This document shows, in pieces, positions 1 through 8,905 of a stretch of 64,000 bases of DNA. The notes under the pieces were generated by a model that had not been told where the DNA came from, did no database searches, and was given only the letters and a program-made list of their open reading frames with translations. How positions within the stretch are numbered: the first letter of the stretch is position 1; every line of letters starts with the position of its first letter. The stretch is from assembly GCA_020746105.1 (NCBI GenBank), contig CM036619.1, positions 7,017,942 through 7,081,941 of the forward strand, given 5' to 3'. The stretch is from Trogon surrucura. Lineage: Eukaryota; Chordata; Aves; Trogoniformes; Trogonidae. Position numbers and translations under genes: made by a program.

Positions 1-110
1 CAAGAAAGGCTGCAGAAGGGACAAGTGCCGTGACACTTCTCTGCACAAGAAGGGCAGTTCCTCTGGAGGTTCTTTTGTGTTTCCACATTCCCTGTTGCTG
101 CCATCCTTAC

Positions 111-223
111 CTGAAGTATAGATCAGACTTCTCCTGGAAGTGGACTGTTTCCTCGGAAAGGGCTTCATTTTGTTCCCTCAGCAGGGACTGTTGCTCTAAA
201 GCCCTCTGGTTCTGCTTCTGAAC
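111..223 (-). CDS. Exon 9 (B-type, copy 1): last exon visible
   Basis: It has 113 bases, with acceptor ccctccag|GTTCAG and donor TTCAG|gtaagg. The peptide starts VQKQNQRALEQQSLLRE and ends FQEKSDLYF plus two bases. The donor needs a following phase-2 acceptor exon, which must lie left of base 1, so the gene continues beyond the window. Confidence 0.7.
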
Positions 224-3200
224 CTGGAGGGGTTTGAAAACATCTATTCTTTAGTTGTGTGTGTATCGTCAGCTGTAGAGGCCCTTCTGCCTCCCAGCCC
301 CCTGATTTCCAGAGTTCCTCCCTCATAAATCCCCATGGTTCCCACTCCAGAGAATATTCACCCATTCTCCCCGCCAAGGCCACCACCTTCTGCCCTTAAA
401 AATGGAGGAGATTGGGTTTCTGAGCTGCTGGGGGGCTTCACAGGGATAGAGAGAGTCAATTCCTCCTCCCTGGCAGCTGCCTCTGCCAGAGTTTCCCTGC
501 AAAAAGCTCTAAGCTCGGCAAGAAAAGCGGAATGGCCTCTCTCCTTCTCCCTTCAAATCCTCCTTCTGTGCCCTCTGAGGTGCATCCCCCAGAAAGCTAC
601 ACAAGATGGGATGGTGCTTTTGCCCCAGCTCCTCTTCAAATCAGTGGCATCTGCAAGGGCTCAGCACGTGGCTGTGTTTGACCCCGTTTCAGCAGATGCC
701 AGGTACAGATTTCACAATGGCATGGTCTTGGTGCCTGCAGTCAGCTCTTAACAAACCTCTCTTAGAAAGAAGAGGTGCTGCTGCAGACAGTAGCAGGCCG
801 CTCCCCTGCCTTGCCTTGAGGCAGATGCCCTCCGTGTGTTCTCTCACCTCTTCCACCTGCAGCTTTGACTCCTTGAGCTCAGTTTCAAGCTGCCTTATTC
901 TTTTGTCCCTTTCTTCCACCTTACGGGCTTGGGCCTCCTCAGCTCTGCTGATTTCCTCCGTCTTTCCAAGGTTCTCTTTGTTGTACTTCCTGAGGAGGCA
1001 GGGAGACAAATATCAGGCTGTGAAATACTTTTGTGCTCTGGGACAAGGGAAAGGCAGGAGATGTCCTGTATTTAATGAGGCCCGTCGATGCCTGAGCTGG
1101 GAGCCTCCACCATCTACCCAGCTGCTACCCAGTGAAATCTCTTCCACTGAACAGTGTCGTTGCGCTTTATGTTTTGTGTTGCAAAGGTCACGTTGTCACG
1201 TGTCAACCAAGTGGATATTGATTGAAGGAAAAGGACCCAAAGCATTCCCAAAACTGACTCAGAGCTTTACAAATCCATGTGGTCAGCCCTTTGATCTCTT
1301 GATACCAAGCAGGCCTACAAAGTCCCCCAAATTGGAAGGAACAGGGAAAGGGTAAGTTGTGTTTTTTGGTGGGGACTCAAATGGTTACGGTGGGGAGAAA
1401 GAATGGCTGGAGAAGAGGAATCTTGAATAGCAAGGGTCAGGCAAACAGGTTGCAGAAAGAGCTACTTCAGTGGGCACTTCTTAGAGCTGCAACACTGGGC
1501 TTCACTTTTTCTCCTTACAGAGCCTTGTGATCATTGCTCCTGCCCTCAAAGCTGTCCCATTTAGGCAGTGTTCTGACTTGGTTCCTCCAGTTGGGACAGA
1601 AGGGAAAAACATGTCCAACTCAACAGAAATGTCTGCAGCGTAAGGCATATTTGCCCACGTTTGCTCAAAACTCATGACATAAAGGCTACTGTGCTTCCAG
1701 TTAGATCCAAAGTGCTCTGGGCAGAAAGGAGCAGCTCCATGGAGCACCTCTGCCAGTGGCAGACCCTCATCATCAGCACCTGCAGCCCTCCCCAGGCTCC
1801 CCCTTTTTCTCTGTGCTGCCTCCAGCGGCCCAGGAAAACATGAGAGCAGACGTGCGACACAGAGTGTAACTGCACGTGGGTTTTGGCAGATCTCTGGGTG
1901 AAGAGGAGAAGCAAGAAAGGCTGCAGAAGGGACAAGTGCCGTGACACTTCTCTGCACTAGAAGGGCAGTTCCTGAGGAGGTTCTTTTGTGTTTCCACATT
2001 CCCTGTTGCTGCCATCCTTACCTGTAGTATAGATCGGCCTGCTCCTGGAAGTGGGCTGTTCCCTTGGAAAGGGCTTTGCTTTGTTCCCTCAGCAGGGACT
2101 GTTGCTCTAAAGCCCTTTGGTTCTCCTTCTGAACCTGGAGGGGTTTGAAAACATCTATTCTTTAGCTGTGTGTGTATCCTCAGCTGTAGAGGCCCTTCTG
2201 CCTCCCAGCCCCCTGATTTCCAGAGTTCCTCCCTCATAAATCCCCGTGGTTCCCACTCCAGAAAATATTCACCCATTCTCCCTGCCAAGGCCACCACCTT
2301 CTACCTTTAAAGACAGAGGAGATTGGGTTTCTGTGCTGCTGGGGGGCTTTGTAGGGGTAGAGGGAGGTAATGTCTCCTCCCTGGCAGCTGCCTCTGCCAG
2401 AGTTTCCCTGCAAAAAGTTCTAAACTTGGCAAGAAAAGGGGAATGGTCTCTTTCCTTCTCCCTTCAAATCCTCCTTCTGTGCCCTCTGAGGTGCATCCCC
2501 CAGAAGGCTACACAAGATGGGATGGTGCTTTTGCCCCAGCTCCTCTTGAAATCAGTGCCATCTGCAAGGGTTCAGCACGTGGCTGTGTTTGACCCCGTTT
2601 CAGCAGATGCCAGGTACAGATTTCACAATGGCACGGTCTTGGTGCCTGCAGTCAGCTCTTAACAAACCTCTCTTAGAGAGAAGAGGTGCTCCCGCAGACA
2701 CTAGCAGCCCGCTCCCCTGCCTTGCCTTAAGGGAGATGCCCTCCATGTGTTCTCTCACCTCTTCCACTTGCAGCTTTGACTCCTTGAGCTCAGTTTCAAG
2801 CTGCCTAATTCTGGTATCCCTTTCATCCACCTCACGGGCATGGGCCTCCTCAGCTCTGCTGAGGCCCAGCTTCTGTTCCTTGTACTTCCTGAGGAGGCAG
2901 GGAGACAAACATCAGACTGTGAAATACTTTTGTGCTCTGGGACAAGGGAAAGGCAGGAGATGTCCTGTATTTAATGAGGCCCGTCAATGCCTGAGCTGGG
3001 AGTCTCCGCCATCTACCCAGCTACTACCCAGTGAAATCTCTTCCACTGAACAGTGTCGTTGCAGCTTATATTTTGTGTTGCAAAGGTCACGTTGTCACGT
3101 GTCAACCAAGTGGATATTGATTGAAGGAAAAGGACCCAAAGCATTCCCAAAACTGACTCAGAGCTTTACAAATCCATGTGGTCAGCCCTCTGAACTCTTG

Positions 3201-6200
3201 ACACCAAGCAGGCCTACAAAGTCCCCCAAATTGGAAGGAACAGGGAAAGGGTAAGTTGTGTTTTTTGGTGGGGATTCAAATGGTTACGGTGGGGAGAAAG
3301 AATGGCTGGAGAAGAGGAATCTTGAATAGCAAGGGTCTGGCAAACAGGTTGTAGAAAGAGCTACTTCAGTGGGCAGTTGTTAGAGCTGCAACACTGGGCT
3401 TCGCTTTTTCTCCCTACAGAGCCTTGTGATCATTGCTCCTGCCCTAAGAGCTGTCCCATTTAGGCAGTGTTCTGACTTGGTTCCTCCAGTTGGGACAGAA
3501 GGGAAAATCACGTCCAACTCAACAGAAATGTCTGCAGCGTAAGGGATATTTGCCCACGTTTGCTCAAAACTCATGACATAAAGGCTGCTGTGCTTCCAGT
3601 TAGGTCCAAAGTGCTCTGGGCAGAAAGGAGCAGCTCCATGGAGCACCTCTGCCAGTGGCACACCCTCATCATCAGCACTTGCAGCCCTCCCCAGGCTCCC
3701 CCTTTTTTTCTGTGCTGCCTCCAGCGGCCCAGGAAACCATGACAGCAGACGTGCGACACAGAGTGTAACTGCACGTGGGTTTTGGCAGATCTCTGGGTGA
3801 AGAGGAGAGTCAGGAAAGGCTGCAGAAGGGACAAGTGCCGTGACACTTCTCTGCACAACAAGGGCAGTTCCTGAGGAGGTTCTTTTGTGTTTCCACATTC
3901 CCTATTGCTGCCATCCTTACCTGAAGTATAGATCAGACTTCTCCTGGAAGTGGGCTGTTTCCTCGGAAAGGGCTTCGTTTTGTTCCCTCAGCAGGGACTG
4001 TTGCTCTAAAGCCCTCTGGTTCTGCTTCTGAACCTGGAGGGGTTTGAAAACATCTATTCTTTAGTTGTGTGTGTATCGTCAGCTGTAGAGGCCCTTCTGC
4101 CTCCCAGCCCCCTGATTTCCAGAGTTCCTTCCTCATAAATCCCCATGGTTCCCACTCCAGAGAATATTCACCCATTCTCCCCGCCAAGGCCACCACCTTC
4201 TACCCTTAAAAATGGAGGAGATTGGGTTTCTGAGCTGCTGGGGGGCTTCACAGGGATAGAGAGAGTCAATTCCTCCTCCCTGGCAGCTGCCTCTGCCAGA
4301 GTTTCCCTGCAAAAAGCTCTAAGCTCGGCAAGAAAAGCGGAATGGCCTCTCTCCTTCTCCCTTCAAATCCTCCTTCTGTGCCCTCTGAGGTGCATCCCCC
4401 AGAAAGCTACACAAGATGGGATGGTGCTTTTGCCCCAGCTCCTCTTCAAATCAGTGGCATCTGCAAGGGCTCAGCACGTGGCTGTGTTTGACCCCGTTTC
4501 AGCAGATGCTTGGTACAGATTTCACAATGGCACGGTCTTGGTGCCTTCAATGAGCTCTTAACAAAGCTCTCTTGGAAAGAAGAGGTGCTGCTGCAGACAG
4601 TAGCAGGCCGCTCCCCTGCCTTGCCTTGAGGCAGATGCCCTCCATGTGTTCTCTCACCTCTTCCACCTGCAGCTTTGAATCCTTGAGCTCATTTTCAAGA
4701 TGCCTAATTCTGGTATCCCTTTCATCCACCTCACGGGCATGGGCCTCCTCAGCTCTGCTGAGGCCCAGCTTCTCTTCGTTGTACTTCCTAAGGAGTCAGG
4801 GAGACAAACATCAGGCTGTGAAATGCTTTTGTGCTCTGGGACAAGGGAAAGGCAGGACATGTCCTGTATTTAATGAGGCCCGTCAATGCCTGAGCTGGGA
4901 GTCTCCGCCATCTACCCAGCTGCTACCCAGTGAAATCTCTTCCACTGAACAGTGTCGTTGCGGTTTATGTTTTGTGTTGCAAAGGTCACGTTGTCACATG
5001 TTAACCAAGTGTATGTTGATTAAAGGTAAAGGACCCAAAGCATTCCCAAAACTGACTCAGAGCTTTACAAATCCATGTGGTCAGCCCTCTGAACTCTTGA
5101 CACCAAGCAGGCCTACAAAGTCCCCCAAATTGGAAGGAACAGGGAAAGAGTAAGTTGTGGTTTTTGGTGGGTGTTCAAATGGTTACGGTGGGGAGAAAGA
5201 ATGGCTGGAGAAGAGGAATCTTGAATAGCAAGGGTCTGGCAAACAGGCTGCAGCAAGAGCTACTTCAGTGGGCAGTTGTTAGAGCTGCAACACTGGGCTT
5301 CACTTTTTCTCCCTACAGAGCCTTGTGATCATTGCTCCTGCCCTCAGAGCTGTCCCATTTAGGCAGTGTTCTGACTTGGTTCCTCCAGTTGGGACAGAAG
5401 GGAAAATCACATCCAACTCAACAGAAATGTCTGCAGCGTAAGGCATATTTGCCCACGTTTGCTCAAAACTCATGACATAAAGGCTGCTGTGCTTCCAGTT
5501 AGGTCCAAAGTGCTCTGGGCAGAAAGGAGCAGCTCCATGGAACACCTCTGCCAGTGGCACACCCTCATCTTCAGCACCTGCAGCCCTCCCCAGGCTCCCT
5601 TTTATTTTCTGCACTGCCTCCAGCGGCCCAGGAAACCATGACAGCAGACGTGTGACACAGAGTGTACATGCACGTGGGTTTTGGCAGATCTCTGGGTGAA
5701 GAGGAGAGGCAAGAAAGGCTGCAGAAGGGACAAGTGCTGTGACACTTCTCTGCACAAGAAGGGCAGTTCCTGAGGAGGTTCTTTTGTGTTTCCACATTCC
5801 CTGTTGCTGCCATCCTTACCTGACATACAGATCCTTTTCCTTCTGGAGGCGGGCTGTTTCCTCGAAGAGGGCTTCATTTTCTTCTATCACCACAGACAGA
5901 TGCTCTAAAAACTCCGGGTTCTCCTGAACCTGGAGGGGTTTGAAAACATTTATTCTTTAGCTGTGTGTGTATCGTCAGCTGTAGAGGCCCTTCTGCCTCC
6001 CAGCCCCCTGATTTCCAGAGTTCCTCCCTCATAAATCCCCGTGCTTCCCACTCCAGAGAATATTGACCCATTCTCCCTGCCAAGGCCACCACCTTCTGCC
6101 CTTAAAGACGGCGGAGATTTGGTTTCTGTGCTGCTGGGGGGCTTGGCCGGGCTAGAGGAACGCAATGCCTCCTCCCTGGCAGCTGCCTCTGCCAGAGTTT

Positions 6201-7008
6201 CCCTGCAAAAAGCTCTAAGCTCGGCAAGAAGAGGAGAATGGCCTCTTTCCTTCTCCCTTCAAATCCTCCTTCTGTGCCCTCTGAGGTGCATCCCCCAGAA
6301 AGCTACACAAGATGGGATGGTGCTTTTGCCCCAGCTCCTCTTCAAATCAGTGGCATCTGCAAGGGCTCAGCACGTGGCTGTGTTTGACCCCGTTTCAGCA
6401 GATCCCAGGTACAGATTTCACAATGGATTGGTCCCGTTTTCCCCTAGGGCTCAGTGCCCTTTTTTCGGGAGGCAGCCACGGGCACAGCATCACCCTGGGT
6501 GACGAGGACTCCTCCGTGCTTCAGCTCACCTTTTTCAAGTGTGTTTCTGTTTGCTCTTCAGCGATGTGCGGAGCCTGTTCTGTGGCCAGTGACGCCTCCT
6601 CCTTCGACGAACGTCCGGGCTGCTGTGGCAGCTCCTCCCCCTGCTGCTTCAGGAGGTTCCTAAAAGCATGTTGGTGTGACAGTTATTCCCGGACATGGAG
6701 CTTGGCCTGTGATGTGCCCCTGCTATTACCTGCCCCCTCCGTATTGGCCTCCCTTGAGAACCAAGCCCTGCAGGCCAAAAGGTCCAGAGTTCCCCCAGGA
6801 GAAGCCGCCTGCCTGCGCCCTGTTACCTGTCGCCCTGGTCCTGGCCGTTGGAGTTGTGCTCCGGCACCTGCGCCCACGCTGCCTCCGAGTTGCTGGTGGT
6901 GGCTGGAGGGTACAGCTTGTTCCAGAACTCGGTGCTACCCTGTGTCATGTTGCACTCAGGCTCGACTCGTGCCCTGTGGCGTCTCACCCACCGCCAGATC
7001 GCCTTCAT
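111..7008 (-). CDS. Coiled-coil protein gene, 5' part, nine spliced exons, runs off left edge
   Basis: This is a spliced gene read right to left. Coding exons in order are 7008-6827, 6659-6530, 5929-5820, 4787-4658, 4033-3921, 2888-2759, 2134-2022, 989-848 and 223-111. Every internal border has AG and GT. The phases alternate 2-0-2-0 without a break, so 1163 coding bases join into about 387 codons with no stop. The start ATG at 7008 has G at -3 and an in-frame TGA three codons upstream. The N-terminal ~60 residues are not heptad-like (begins MKAIWRWVRRHR, basic). The rest is rich in E, K, Q, L and R, with heptads such as RIRQLETELKESK, which indicates a coiled coil. No signal peptide or membrane segment is seen. 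I do not recognise the family; a structural, centrosomal or Golgi-type coiled-coil protein would fit, but this is inference. The 3' end and total number of repeated exons lie outside the window. An RNA-seq read crossing the junctions would settle the model. Confidence 0.74.
848..989 (-). CDS. Exon 8 (A-type, copy 1): longer coiled-coil exon
   Basis: It has 142 bases: one to complete Arg, then 47 codons, ending phase 0. The acceptor is ctcctcag|GAAGTAC and the donor GAAGAG|gtgaga. The peptide starts KYNKENLGKTEEISRAEE and continues RIRQLETELKESK. It carries four extra codons near its start compared with copies 2 and 3, still in frame; such an indel shifts the heptad register by four residues. 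Confidence 0.7.
2022..2134 (-). CDS. Exon 7 (B-type, copy 2): coiled coil
   Basis: It has 113 bases, with acceptor ccctccag|GTTCAG and donor TACAG|gtaagg. The peptide starts VQKENQRALEQQ, includes REQSKALSKGTAHFQ and ends ADLYYR after splicing. Several E to K and E to G changes relative to copies 1 and 3 make it more basic. Confidence 0.7.
2759..2888 (-). CDS. Exon 6 (A-type, copy 2): coiled coil
   Basis: It has 130 bases, with acceptor ctcctcag|GAAGTAC and donor GAAGAG|gtgaga. The peptide starts KYKEQKLGLSRAEEA and ends QLETELKESKLQVEE. Together with the following B exon it forms an 81-codon module (130 + 113 = 243 bases), so whole modules can be gained or lost without shifting frame. Confidence 0.7.
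3921..4033 (-). CDS. Exon 5 (B-type, copy 3): coiled coil
   Basis: It has 113 bases, 37 codons plus two, phase 0 in and phase 2 out. The acceptor is ccctccag|GTTCAG and the donor TTCAG|gtaagg. The peptide starts VQKQNQRALEQQSLLRE and ends FQEKSDLYFR after splicing. It is nearly identical to copy 1 at 111-223 (one Ala/Val difference), closer than to its neighbour copy 2. Confidence 0.7.
4658..4787 (-). CDS. Exon 4 (A-type, copy 3): coiled coil
   Basis: It has 130 bases: one to complete Arg, then 43 codons, ending phase 0. The acceptor is ctccttag|GAAGTAC and the donor GAAGAG|gtgaga. The peptide starts KYNEEKLGLSRAEEA and includes RIRHLENELKDSKLQVEE. It differs from copy 2 by conservative swaps (Q to H, T to N, E to D), with heptad positions kept. 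Confidence 0.7.
5820..5929 (-). CDS. Exon 3 (B-type, copy 4): divergent coiled-coil exon
   Basis: It has 110 bases, 36 codons plus two, with acceptor ccctccag|GTTCAG and donor GTCAG|gtaagg. The peptide starts VQENPEFLEHLSVV, continues IEENEALFEETARLQ and ends KDLYVR. It lies at the place of the B exons of the other units but is much more changed: one codon shorter and different at many residues, while the introns around it stay closely alike. A frame-preserving change on this scale suggests the exon is under its own constraint, or that it is the ancestral form. Confidence 0.68.
6530..6659 (-). CDS. Exon 2: polar linker into the coiled coil
   Basis: It has 130 bases: one base to finish an Arg codon plus 43 codons, ending in phase 0. 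The acceptor is tgcttttag|GAACC and the donor AAAAAG|gtgagc, both strong. The peptide starts NLLKQQGEELPQQPG and ends EEQTETHLKK; it is rich in Q and E. It is unique in the window and sits just outside the right end of the ~1.9 kb array (array homology stops near 6428). It has the same length and the same phases as the repeated A exons (130 nt, phase 2 in, phase 0 out), so it occupies the position an A exon would have in this first unit. Confidence 0.68.
6827..7008 (-). CDS. Exon 1 coding part: N-terminus of the coiled-coil protein
   Basis: It holds 60 codons plus two bases. The ATG is at 7008, with an in-frame TGA nine bases before it, so the frame cannot start earlier in this exon. The donor CAG|gtaaca is at 6827/6826. 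The peptide starts MKAIWRWVRRHR, then becomes polar (TTSNSEAAWAQVPEHNSNGQ) with little coiled-coil character. It ends in phase 2 (AG), which the first G of the next exon completes to Arg. It is single copy here and lies outside the tandem array. Confidence 0.7.
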
Positions 7009-7154
7009 GGCTGGTCAGGGGTCGGCGCTTCACCCCTCAGCTTGCCTCTCCCCGGGCAGTGGTGGCAGGCAGGGCTCGGCGGGCGCTGCCGAGTTTCCGA
7101 CTGCGGGCAGAGGAACCGAGCCCTGAGGAGCGGCAGGGCACGGGCAGCTGCCCA

Positions 7155-7490
7155 CGGGCTGCACCTGCGCAGCAGCAACAGCAGCCCCAGCAGCACCTCC
7201 AGCAGCTCCAGCAGTACTAGAAGCTTCACCAGCAACTGCCAGCACCGGGTCCACTGGCACCAGAAGCCCCAGTAGCCCCAGAAGTACCGGGAGCTCCACC
7301 ACTACCCACAGCTCCACCAGTACCCACAGATCTACCAGCAACCACCAGCACCAGCTCTACTGCCAGCACCAGTAGCCCCAGCAGCTCCACAAGTACCGCG
7401 AGCTCCACCAGTACCCGCAGCTCCACCAGCAACCGCCAGCACCAGCTCAAGGGCCAGCACCAGCAGCTCCAGCAGCACCAGGTACTGTGT
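7155..7490. repeat. CAG-like minisatellite in the presumed 5'UTR
   Basis: On the plus strand this is a degenerate run of CCAGCA, GCTCCA and CCAGTACC words with a period near 15-18 bases; a typical piece is cagctccaccagtaccc. On the minus strand it reads as CTG/GGTGCT-rich. It lies between the CRE promoter and the start codon of the coiled-coil gene, so it is probably transcribed as 5'UTR or removed in a first intron. The long open frames in it are a by-product of the repeat. Confidence 0.8.
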
Positions 7491-7498
7491 GTGCGAGG

Positions 7499-7671
7499 CC
7501 TGTGGCAGCGGCCTATATGTAGAGAGCGTGTGTGCTGACGTCACGGATGGCTTGGTGACGTCATAATGCGCTGGGCGGAGGGGCCTGTGGCAGCGGCCTG
7601 TAGGTAGGGAGCGTGTGTGCTGACGTCACGGATGGCGCGGTGACATCATGATGGGCTGGGCGGAGGGGCCT
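7499..7671 (-). promoter_or_regulatory. Duplicated 85-bp CRE promoter block
   Basis: Two head-to-tail copies begin at 7499 and 7584 (cctgtggcagcggcct). Perfect CREs, TGACGTCA, lie at 7536-7543, 7556-7563 and 7621-7628; a near-match TGACATCA lies at 7641-7648. A GC-box-like gggcggagg closes each copy. Read on the minus strand, copy 1 has a TATA-like acatata near 7511-7518, about 20 bases downstream of a CRE, which would place transcription start near 7480. CREB/ATF/CREM factors bind this site. That it drives the coiled-coil gene is inference from position and GC content. Confidence 0.65.
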
Positions 7672-7761
7672 GCGCGCTTAGAACCTCTCTGCGAGCACGC
7701 AGGCCACGGGGCCGAGGGGCACCGTCCCTGGCGCACTGTGTCCAGGGGACCAGGGCCGTAC

Positions 7762-7821
7762 CTTTAGCATCACCTCTGCCAGGCGGATGTGGTTGAGACT
7801 GGACAGGAACTGTTGTCGCTT
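7762..7821 (-). CDS. Possible 60-nt exon of unknown gene
   Basis: On the minus strand, AG at 7823-7822 is followed by 20 clean codons (reads KRQQFLSSLNHIRLAEVMLK) and then a donor AAG|gtacgg at 7762/7761. The codon content and helix-like peptide look coding. The pyrimidine tract before the acceptor is only moderate (ccttttctcactgac upstream). It could be an upstream alternative exon of the coiled-coil gene, the last remnant of another minus-strand gene, or chance. It lies just upstream of the CRE block. Confidence 0.33.
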
Positions 7822-8289
7822 CTTGGAAGTGCCATGTCAGTGAGAAAAGGAATGGAATATGCGAAAGCAAATGCCGTAAATTGCACAAGGTGGTAGGTGA
7901 AGAGAGGCCCAGAAGTCAAGCGATTTGCACAGAATCACAAATTTAACAGAAAATATTTGTGAGAGGAGAGACAGGAAATATTTTGTTTGTGTTATTAGGC
8001 AAATCAAATAGAAAAGAGAAATTGGGTGCCCTGAATTTCTCTCTAACATTCCACTAATTTATATCTCCACGCTTTACTAATTGTTAGGTAGACAACAGTC
8101 TCTACATTTACTGCCATCAAGTCATGGTTTCCTATGATTCCAGACCTTCTCAGAACTCTTAAGCATTTAATTGTTTTTATGACAACAGCAAAATCAAATA
8201 GTTATATGATATATGTGCCCTGAAATTCCTTTGTAATAAATATTCTGTGGGAATTGCTATACAGTCCTCTTGAGAATTTTCTGAAGTTT

Positions 8290-8905
8290 TGTCATGGGTT
8301 TGAATCTGGTGGGATTTTTGGAGAAGTGGGGGTAGGGCTGTTTGAGAAGCTTCAAGAGAATGAGCATCAGCGGGGGACGCGGCCGAAGCGATCTGTGGCC
8401 CCAGGGGACTCCCAAGGAGGAAGAGGATTGCGTCTGGTGAGGGGGACACCACGTGGCGTGAAGGAGAGACAGCGAGGAGCCCTCTTTCTCAAGGAGGAGC
8501 TGCCATGGATAATGAGCAATGGCCAGATGGGCTGCACCCCCCACCCCCTGCCCCCCTTGCACTGATGGGTGGGAGGAAGTAGCTGGGAAGAAGGGAGGCG
8601 TGGGGAGGGCAAAGTGTATTTAAGATCAGGTTGTATTTAATGATGTATTCCTCTCACCATCCTACTTCATAAATGGTGGTGGTGAATTAAATCTACGTTT
8701 TTTTTTTTCCCCAAGTTGTTCTGGTTCTTTACCCAGTAACTTAAAAGGTAGATTTTTAGCCTCCCTGTCCTTAATCTCAATTCTTGAGCCTTTTTAGTTG
8801 AATTTTCTCCCTCTGCTTCACTGTGGAGTTGGCGGTGGTGGGAGGAGTCATCTGGAGACCACGTGTTTTTTTGTTCCCAGCGCGGGCAGTTGCCTTGAAC
8901 CATGA
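8290..8905 (+). mobile_element. Old solo LTR, same family as 39501-40773
   Basis: It starts TGTCATGGGTTTGAATCTGG and ends near ...cttgaaccatga. In order it shares these blocks with the LTR at 39501-40773: the TG-start G/T-rich block, the T/A-rich block around aattaaatctacg (matching aataaatctaccta), the ctccctgtccttaatctc block and a final gaacca end. The direct repeat GAAGTTT flanks it at 8283-8289 and 8906-8912, a likely target-site duplication. Most of the central U3 is missing. No viral gene is present. Confidence 0.68.

Larger units (their letters stand above)
1..6428. repeat. Tandem array of a ~1.9 kb intragenic unit, about 3.4 copies
   Basis: The same sequence recurs head to tail: units begin (arbitrary origin, caagaaaggctgcagaag) at 1, 1912, 3811 and 5710, with periods of about 1911, 1899 and 1899. 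The fourth copy stops near 6428, where homology ends after ttcacaatgg. Introns and exons are alike across copies, differing mostly by scattered substitutions. Base 1 falls inside a unit, so the array probably continues to the left. Each full unit holds one B exon and one A exon of the minus-strand gene. Confidence 0.93.

Noticed and set aside
335..1355. Long plus-strand open frames within the array, recurring in each unit
   Set aside because: They run across introns and antisense to the well-bordered minus-strand exons; their peptides are Ser/Cys/Pro-rich with no family signal, and recurrence only reflects the tandem duplication.
1502..1999. Minus-strand 165-codon open frame repeated at 3380 and 5300
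   Set aside because: It lies in the intron between exons, covers no good acceptor/donor pair in a matching phase, and its peptide lacks the heptads of the neighbouring exons.
6738..6775. Possible 38-nt minus-strand microexon between exons 1 and 2 (acceptor cctgcag, donor CAG|gtaata)
   Set aside because: Including it would break the phase match between exon 1 (ends phase 2) and exon 2, which otherwise join exactly.
7005..7544. Leu/Val/Gly-rich minus-strand frames over the minisatellite
   Set aside because: The peptide is simply the translated CTG/GGT repeat; several frames are open at once, and a stop precedes the ATG at 7008 in the gene frame.
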